From assembly GCA_019322855.1 (NCBI GenBank), contig JAHWIA010000010.1, forward strand, positions 1-13,376: DNA of 13,376 nt, in the 5' to 3' direction. Position numbers and translations under genes: made by a program. This stretch comes from Candidatus Woesearchaeota archaeon. Lineage in GTDB: Archaea > Nanobdellota > Nanobdellia > Woesearchaeales > WJKV01. The notes beneath the pieces were generated by a model. The model saw nothing but the letters and a program-made list of their open reading frames with translations. It made no database searches and was not told where the DNA came from. Of this stretch, positions 6,452-11,081 are shown piece by piece; within the stretch, counting starts at the first letter, position 1; each line of letters starts with the position of its first letter.

Positions 6452-7255
6452 TCATTCCTCTAGTATCTCGCACAAATTCTTTAGATCGCCTTTCTGGTAA
6501 GGTATCAAAGTAACATGGCTCCACCATTCAGCTCCGATGTCTTTGCCGAACATCAACCCTAAAGCGCCGTACCAGACTTTGCCTATGATGGTCTCTGCCC
6601 TCTGTGCTTTCTGCAGAAGATGGCTTTTTGCAAAGAATGATGGATCCTTTGTATAGACAAAGACTGCTGCATAAGGTTTTGAAGTGTCAATAGTAGTGCC
6701 TGCCAGGATATTGTTAGCATAAACAGATTTCACATCTTCATCAATGTGTGCCCCTTGCAGAAATTCAAAATACGTCACATCTGCTGCCTGAATAAACTTC
6801 TTTGAAACCTTTTCCTTTGCAAGATATGTTCCAAGACCTGTCAATGAAGGTACATCTTTCTTGAACTCAAACACATAGCATACATTGCAGTAAGCAGCCT
6901 TATCCTGGGAACCGAACGTGTCAGGATGATGCTCGAATAATTTCTTCTTCCCCTGACCGAAACGGTGCCAGCAGCTCGCCAGTGCTTCGCTTATTATATA
7001 ATTCGCATCCTCTTCTTTTCCTATAGATAAATAAGTAGTAGGACAGTCTATCAAATCTCCCAGCCATACTTTTTCACTGCGCGATGCAAGCTCGACACTT
7101 GCGAGGCATTTCGTATCTGCGATAATTTTCTCTCCTGCTTCTGCACTCTTCTCTCCAAGAGTGAAAAATATAAGCAAGGCAAAAACTACAAGGATCAAGA
7201 CCACTATTATGGAAAGCGACATTCCGACAACTGCCCTTTTTTTTATTTTATTCAT
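6452..7255 (-). CDS. Six-Cys pilin-like protein with CxxC motif, paralogue of the gene at 7313-8230
   Basis: 267 aa. MNKIKKRAVVG precedes MSLSIIVV and a helix (about 12-32). The ectodomain has Cys50, 71, 95 (SCWHRFGQGK), 123 and 126 (YCNVCYVF) and 262. The order and most of the spacing match the upstream neighbour (C54, 77, 120, 147/150 and 301), including the C(F/W)W/H + Gly motif, CxxC and a C-terminal V-x-(L/I)-I-P strand followed by a last Cys. Cys123/126 could bind a metal or form a redox-type disulfide; the sequence does not decide. No named family was recognised. The start lies in an imperfect duplication that encodes MNKIKK twice. Confidence 0.8.
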   Translation of the reverse strand: MNKIKKRAVVGMSLSIIVVLILVVFALLIFFTLGEKSAEAGEKIIADTKCLASVELASRSEKVWLGDLIDCPTTYLSIGKEEDANYIISEALASCWHRFGQGKKKLFEHHPDTFGSQDKAAYCNVCYVFEFKKDVPSLTGLGTYLAKEKVSKKFIQAADVTYFEFLQGAHIDEDVKSVYANNILAGTTIDTSKPYAAVFVYTKDPSFFAKSHLLQKAQRAETIIGKVWYGALGLMFGKDIGAEWWSHVTLIPYQKGDLKNLCEILEE

Positions 7256-7280
7256 TTTTTAATTTTATTCATCATTTTTA
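7245..7280. repeat. Imperfect 17-bp duplication of a translation start region
   Basis: ATTTTATTCAT at 7245-7255, which contains the start codon of the 267-aa gene, recurs at 7262-7272. The upstream copy encodes a tiny frame, MNKIKK then TGA, whose stop overlaps the true ATG as ATGA. The downstream copy begins the real protein, also with MNKIKK. Confidence 0.7.
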
Positions 7281-7312
7281 ATTTAATTTTTTATTTTCCA
7301 TCTCTATTCTTG

Positions 7313-8230
7313 TCAATACAATTGCGCGCAATTCTTCTCTGCTTCGTTTGCTGGGATTATCGCGACATTCACGCTGTAATCCTGGTCCTCTGCCAAAGTG
7401 TGTATCACGCCTGCACCATAACCTGCAGTCCCACCCACACTGGCGCCGGCCACACAGCCTATCAGATTGAACGGAGGTATGGGGATGACAATTGAACCCA
7501 CCAAACAGCCTCCTACATGACCTGCAATCCCGCCCCCTACTGACCACACAGTAGTTTTTGCTGGTGTCGAGCTTATGGCCCAGATCGCGCTGTACGACAT
7601 AGGCTTTCCTCCAAGCTCAAGCTTGATGTCAGGGAACTGCTTGTTCTGCAGGCCCAACAATCTGTCATAAGGAATATCTACTCCAACATCCTTGAAATTG
7701 TGCGTCTTAAGATGCTTGTTGAACTCGTCAAGAGTTCCTCCATATTTCTTCAAAATCTCTTGATCAATATCTATTGTAGAGCATATCACGCACCTCGTCT
7801 CTCCTTCGTGTTCAAATGGAGAATAAGGATTGTACAATGCTTGCCCGTTCTCTCCACCCATCTGCCAGAAACAACCGCCTAATTCATCTGCATAGACTTC
7901 TCTCAATTCTTCTTTCGAAGTAATCTTTTTCGTAACTCTATTGTCAGACTGTTGATGACCATATGTTTTGCCTGCTTCTGCTGTGACAAATCTAGTATAA
8001 CAGTTCATGTCCAACGGGCTCTGTGTTTTTAGAAATTTTGTCTGCGCCTTGGCTTTCACGCTCGTCCTGCAAAGATGCCTGTCCACGCCCTGTATAGTTT
8101 CGCTGGTTTTTGGGATGAAATACAAGTAAGCAATTACAAGACCGAAAACTACCAAGATGATCATGGCTAATGCTCTTAATGTGATTGCAAAACCTTTCTT
8201 GTTATCCTGTATCTTTAATTTTCGTCTCAT
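7313..8230 (-). CDS. Cys-rich pilin-like protein with CxxC and a glycine-zipper membrane insert
   Basis: 305 aa. MRRKLKIQDNKKG precedes FAITLRALAM and a helix (about 18-38). The Cys pattern (C54, 77, 120, 147, 150, 301) matches the downstream paralogue. It is unusual in having residues 228-278 that are Gly/Ala/Val-rich, with GGGIAGHVGG, a central Pro turn IPIPPF, then AGASVGGTAGYGAG. This resembles the glycine-zipper hairpins that insert in membranes, and it adds Cys242 and Cys259. The paralogue has only a shorter hydrophobic stretch there. The signal segment closely resembles that of the 45-aa gene just upstream, 15 nt away. The function is unknown; membrane or pore association is an inference. 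Confidence 0.8.
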   Translation of the reverse strand: MRRKLKIQDNKKGFAITLRALAMIILVVFGLVIAYLYFIPKTSETIQGVDRHLCRTSVKAKAQTKFLKTQSPLDMNCYTRFVTAEAGKTYGHQQSDNRVTKKITSKEELREVYADELGGCFWQMGGENGQALYNPYSPFEHEGETRCVICSTIDIDQEILKKYGGTLDEFNKHLKTHNFKDVGVDIPYDRLLGLQNKQFPDIKLELGGKPMSYSAIWAISSTPAKTTVWSVGGGIAGHVGGCLVGSIVIPIPPFNLIGCVAGASVGGTAGYGAGVIHTLAEDQDYSVNVAIIPANEAEKNCAQLY

Positions 8231-8245
8231 TTTGGGTCTGAATTT

Positions 8246-8383
8246 CTATTTGAACGATTGGAATATGTTTGTCACCAGCAAAGCTAATATGATCAAACCG
8301 AATATAGTCACAAGTATGATCATCAATGCTTTCAGTGACAATGCTCCTTTCTTTTTTCCTTTCAATATTTTCACAATATCCAT
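8246..8383 (-). CDS. Micro-pilin: 45-aa prepilin-like peptide
   Basis: A short gene that a length cut-off would miss: 45 codons, MDIVKILKGKKKG followed by ALSLKALMIILV and a helix to about residue 38, ending NIFQSFK. GGTGA lies six bases before ATG 8383; an upstream in-frame ATG at 8389 is too close to it. After cleavage only about 32 residues would remain. The helix aligns with the start of the next gene (KKG-x-x-x-L-(K/R)-A-L-x-M-I-I-L-V-x-x-F-G-L-x-I), so the two are probably copies of one pilin module, this one without an ectodomain. It starts 12 nt after the upstream stop. Confidence 0.78.
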   Translation of the reverse strand: MDIVKILKGKKKGALSLKALMIILVTIFGLIILALLVTNIFQSFK

Positions 8384-8395
8384 AAACATTCACCT

Positions 8396-8920
8396 TTACT
8401 TTAATCTATCGCAAATATCCAATGTTATGTAAAATGTTCCTCCTTGATAACTTATCGGCTGCGTCCCGCTTACGACATAATCTGCGCATAATTCTTCGCT
8501 CGACATGTCTGTTCTTGAAGGTATGTCAATGATGATGTCCTGGTTCTCTTTGTACACATAAAAGTGATAGTCCTGCTCTACAAAACCTAAAGATTCATTC
8601 AATATCTTAAATATCTGTTTAGACGCGTATGCTTTAGGTGAAAGGCCCGGATCATCGTCGCAATCCTGACTTCCCGGCCAGGTATTCGTAAACGCAGCAA
8701 ACTTCAATATGCTTGTGATAGACAGTCCCCTGCACGGCGTGTTTGCCTGCACTATCGCACTCACAGTATTGTATGCATGAAGCTCGTCATCAAATGTCCG
8801 CAGCGAATCTTCTATACTGCCTCTTGAGACAAAGAACAAGACAAACATCAAAGCAACTATGAAGATTAACACTATCACCAGCAATCCCATGATCTCCATC
8901 TGTGCTTTTTTCTTTCTCAT
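8396..8920 (-). CDS. Pilin-like protein with class III signal peptide (KKAQMEIMG type), four Cys
   Basis: 174 aa from the chosen start. The frame is open to 8938, but GGAGGT at 8931-8936 precedes ATG 8920, which yields a compact leader MRKKKA followed by QMEIMGLLVIV and a helix to about residue 31. K-x-Q-M-E-I-M-G leaders are, to my memory, common in DPANN pilin-like proteins. The ectodomain has Cys63, 87, 145 and 170, enough for two disulfides, and an acidic CDDDPG turn (87-92). The C-terminal strand TFYITLDIC is typical of a pilin-like beta sheet edge. It follows the upstream stop by 7 nt. Function in filament assembly is inferred from context. Confidence 0.8.
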   Translation of the reverse strand: MRKKKAQMEIMGLLVIVLIFIVALMFVLFFVSRGSIEDSLRTFDDELHAYNTVSAIVQANTPCRGLSITSILKFAAFTNTWPGSQDCDDDPGLSPKAYASKQIFKILNESLGFVEQDYHFYVYKENQDIIIDIPSRTDMSSEELCADYVVSGTQPISYQGGTFYITLDICDRLK

Positions 8921-8927
8921 CCCTATT

Positions 8928-9446
8928 CTAACCTCCATAGTGAGTTATCTCAAGCAAGCCTACTGAATAATTCCCTCCTGGAATATCTAATGAATTGAAT
9001 AATGAAACCGGAACATAGAAAGTATTGCTGAACTTTGCATTTGGATCATAATTGTTATACAAAATCCAGTCTTTCTCCTCAGGATATATTTCTTTCAGCG
9101 CAATCCAGCTCGATCCGAACCGTTCCTGATATATTCCTTTCTGAAGATCAAAATTTTCAGCGAGCGTCTTCTGCAATGCTTCAAACTTGATAATGTCTAT
9201 GGTATTCACTCCTCTGACTGCCCGTCTCGAACTCTTCAATTCCGGAAGGTTGATGACTTGTTGCGCCACAAGCATTGCCTGTTCTCTATTGATCTCTGCA
9301 AGTCTGCCGCTCTCCTTGCTCTTTGTATAAGATAGATAAAATATCATGCTCAATCCTAGCAGGATGAAGAACACAAATAAAACTGCGACTGATTCGAGCG
9401 TCTGTATCTGTCCTCTTTTCTTTACTTGAATTCTTCTCAATCTCAT
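8928..9446 (-). CDS. Pilin-like protein with canonical class III signal peptide (KKRGQIQTLES)
   Basis: 172 aa from ATG 9446, which lies one base after the upstream stop; the longer frame needs a TTG start 33 bases earlier and overlaps the previous gene. The leader MRLRRIQVKKRG is followed by QIQTLES and a helix to about residue 38, close to the methanogen-type class III pattern (basic-Gly, Gln at +1, Glu a few residues on). The ectodomain has no Cys, begins as an extended helix (KESGRLAEINREQAMLVAQQ) and ends in strands (NTFYVPVSLF, YSVGLLEI). That is the classic type IV pilin order of long helix then sheet. The function in the filament is inferred. Confidence 0.82.
   Translation of the reverse strand: MRLRRIQVKKRGQIQTLESVAVLFVFFILLGLSMIFYLSYTKSKESGRLAEINREQAMLVAQQVINLPELKSSRRAVRGVNTIDIIKFEALQKTLAENFDLQKGIYQERFGSSWIALKEIYPEEKDWILYNNYDPNAKFSNTFYVPVSLFNSLDIPGGNYSVGLLEITHYGG
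8931..8936 (-). promoter_or_regulatory. Shine-Dalgarno site that decides the start at 8920
   Basis: GGAGGT on the minus strand lies in the last codons of the upstream gene, ten bases before ATG 8920. It is too close to serve the in-frame ATG 8938, which it directly follows. It therefore favours the shorter, prepilin-like N-terminus. Confidence 0.55.
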
Positions 9447-9447
9447 T

Positions 9448-10545
9448 TTAATATAGTAACGGGCACGATTGTTGTTCAATGATTGTATTTCTAGTATCCA
9501 ACAACCCCGCAGTATTTACTATCTCTGAAACCTTGTTCATCCATAATCCAGGAACTTGGGTCGCATTGTTCATATTATCAAGATGACCAAGCTCGACAGT
9601 GCTGTAATAGATACTGCATCCGAGTTGTTGTTGTGTGGTCCTGTTGGACAATAATTTGACTTTTTCTGTGACGACTTTGTTGACAACATTCAAGTTTTTC
9701 ACTGCCTTCTCCATAGTGCACGCAAAATTCTCCCTATTATCGCTGAATATCGCGCCTACTAATGAAGGAAGTCCAATGAAAGTGACAGTATCTCCGTCCT
9801 TCTGGAAAGTCCTTGTACTCTTATCGTACTGATAATAGTCAATATTGCCAACTGGATACTTCTGTGTATTTGTATCGAATGGAGAGACAATGATCAAAGT
9901 AGTTCTCTCGTTATAAGCAAATTGAGGCAATGTAACCTGCTGTCCGCCCAGAACAATGATCTTTAGCTTGTAATTCTTCTCGTCTGCAAAATCAATCTTA
10001 TTACTTGCATCAATATAGACTTTCTCTTTATTTATTTTATCTGTCATGAAATCTTCATAAAATTCTCCATATTTCGGTTCCTGGCTTTGTTTGTAAGCAA
10101 AAACATACTTTACCCCGGGCCCTGTAATATAAAGAAAGTTCGTCACAAGATACGGCATGTTCCATGGCAGGCTCCAGACAATCAACTGCCTGTCATCAGA
10201 AGAAATCCTGTCAGTCCCAAAAACCACCCTACTCTCAAGAAGATTTCGTTGCCCTTCTATCCTGTATTCATTGCAGTCAAACTCAACTTCAAAATCAGGG
10301 ATAGGAATAATAGTGGCTGCCTGTGTTGACGCCAGCGAACCAGAGATGTAACTGTCAAGATCCTTGACAATGTCTCCTACTAATCGTTGGTGCGATGCAG
10401 ATCTTTGTTTCACTGCAACACCGACAAAGAATAATAAGATTATCGTGCCTATTATCGCAATAAAAATCCAGTTCATCTGGACCTCTATCGCACCATTCTT
10501 CTTCCTCATGATCTTTAGGATCTTCTTATTATTTTTCCTCATCAT
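9448..10545 (-). CDS. Large pilin-like protein (GAIEVQMNW type), unknown function
   Basis: 365 aa, the longest pilin-like protein of the first unit. It overlaps the upstream gene by ATGA. The N-terminus has a repeated basic leader: MMRKNNKKILKI and then MRKKNG at residues 13-18, so a second start at 10509 is possible. After the Gly comes AIEVQMNWIFIAIIG and a helix to about residue 45. From memory, similar GAIE-x-Q-x-N-W-I-F proteins occur across DPANN genomes. The ectodomain has a strand-rich middle (YKLKIIVLGG, TTLIIVSPF), a helical segment (ENFACTMEKAVKNLNVVNKVV) and a C-terminal tail ending SCPLLY. Cysteines are few and spread out, with one next to the C-terminus as in two other cluster proteins. 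No enzyme motif is seen. Confidence 0.8.
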   Translation of the reverse strand: MMRKNNKKILKIMRKKNGAIEVQMNWIFIAIIGTIILLFFVGVAVKQRSASHQRLVGDIVKDLDSYISGSLASTQAATIIPIPDFEVEFDCNEYRIEGQRNLLESRVVFGTDRISSDDRQLIVWSLPWNMPYLVTNFLYITGPGVKYVFAYKQSQEPKYGEFYEDFMTDKINKEKVYIDASNKIDFADEKNYKLKIIVLGGQQVTLPQFAYNERTTLIIVSPFDTNTQKYPVGNIDYYQYDKSTRTFQKDGDTVTFIGLPSLVGAIFSDNRENFACTMEKAVKNLNVVNKVVTEKVKLLSNRTTQQQLGCSIYYSTVELGHLDNMNNATQVPGLWMNKVSEIVNTAGLLDTRNTIIEQQSCPLLY

Positions 10546-11048
10546 TTCCAGCCTTTGATTTCAACACCCTGTCTGCCGAGCGCAGTGAACTTAAGATTGA
10601 GCTGACCATCTGTCACATTAGTGCATTCGAATGCATCTGCCAAGAAAACATCGCCCGCATAGAATGCATCCCGCATGATGCCCCTCTCTATCATAAAGAA
10701 ATTATCCCTCACATCATCCTGCATGCTTTTCCTTATCAAAGTGAATCCAATCGGAATTGTCTGATCTATCAAATTTTGATTGCTGCCTAAACGAGAAGAA
10801 TCTCCATAGCATACTTTTGTGAATTTCTTAGGCACAGTGAATGTCAATTTCTCGCTCGACCTGAATTCATAGGACTTTTCCTCAACTTCTGCCTTGACAT
10901 CTTCCTTGAAGCTCAGCAATAGTATGTCTTCCTGCGTCCCTGTCAAGCCTTTTATCACTGTATATCCATAAATAAGGATGATGCCTGCTATGAATACCGC
11001 TAGCACGTAAATAATTATCCTGGCTTCTATTTGCCCTCTTTTTTTCAT
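10542..11048 (-). CDS. Pilin-like protein with class III signal peptide (KKRGQIEAR)
   Basis: 168 aa. MKKRG precedes QIEARIIIYVLAVFIAG and a helix to about residue 28, one of the shortest and clearest leaders here. The start at 11048 has AGAGGT (11055-11060) six bases upstream. The ectodomain begins with a Lys/Glu-rich helix (SFKEDVKAEVEEKSYEF) and continues in strands (KLTFTVP, KVCYGD), with a Cys pair in the pattern KVC...FEC. It sits 33 nt after the thrombospondin-repeat gene and overlaps the next gene by ATGA, so it opens the pilin run. Function is inferred from the leader and the company it keeps. Confidence 0.82.
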   Translation of the reverse strand: MKKRGQIEARIIIYVLAVFIAGIILIYGYTVIKGLTGTQEDILLLSFKEDVKAEVEEKSYEFRSSEKLTFTVPKKFTKVCYGDSSRLGSNQNLIDQTIPIGFTLIRKSMQDDVRDNFFMIERGIMRDAFYAGDVFLADAFECTNVTDGQLNLKFTALGRQGVEIKGWK

Positions 11049-11054
11049 CTAATT

Positions 11055-11060
11055 ACCTCT
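11055..11060 (-). promoter_or_regulatory. Shine-Dalgarno site of the first pilin-like gene
   Basis: AGAGGT on the minus strand lies six bases before ATG 11048, in the 33-nt spacer after the thrombospondin-repeat gene. The short gap and the absence of a TATA box suggest the two genes are cotranscribed. Confidence 0.6.
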
Positions 11061-11081
11061 TTTTTATCCTTCATTACTTCT

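Noticed and set aside
7278..7547. 89-codon minus-strand frame (Arg/Cys-rich)
   Set aside because: It lies in another frame inside the 305-aa gene. Its composition is atypical, and its Gly/Arg/Cys bias comes from the Gly-rich codons of the real gene.
9447..9479. Upstream TTG start extending the 172-aa pilin-like gene by 11 residues
   Set aside because: It uses a rare start, overlaps the previous gene by 32 bases and adds residues before the basic leader. ATG 9446, one base after the previous stop, is simpler.
1181..11048. Cluster considered as an archaellum or a known archaeal pilus operon (Aap/Ups)
   Set aside because: No FlaI/TadA ATPase, FlaJ/TadC platform or accessory archaellum protein is present in the window, and the ectodomains match none of the archaellins I know.
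11045..11074. Nine-codon frame MKDKKEVIR whose stop overlaps the start of the first pilin-like gene
   Set aside because: It may act in coupling but is too short to support. Its GAG GTA codons are simply the Shine-Dalgarno sequence of the next gene.
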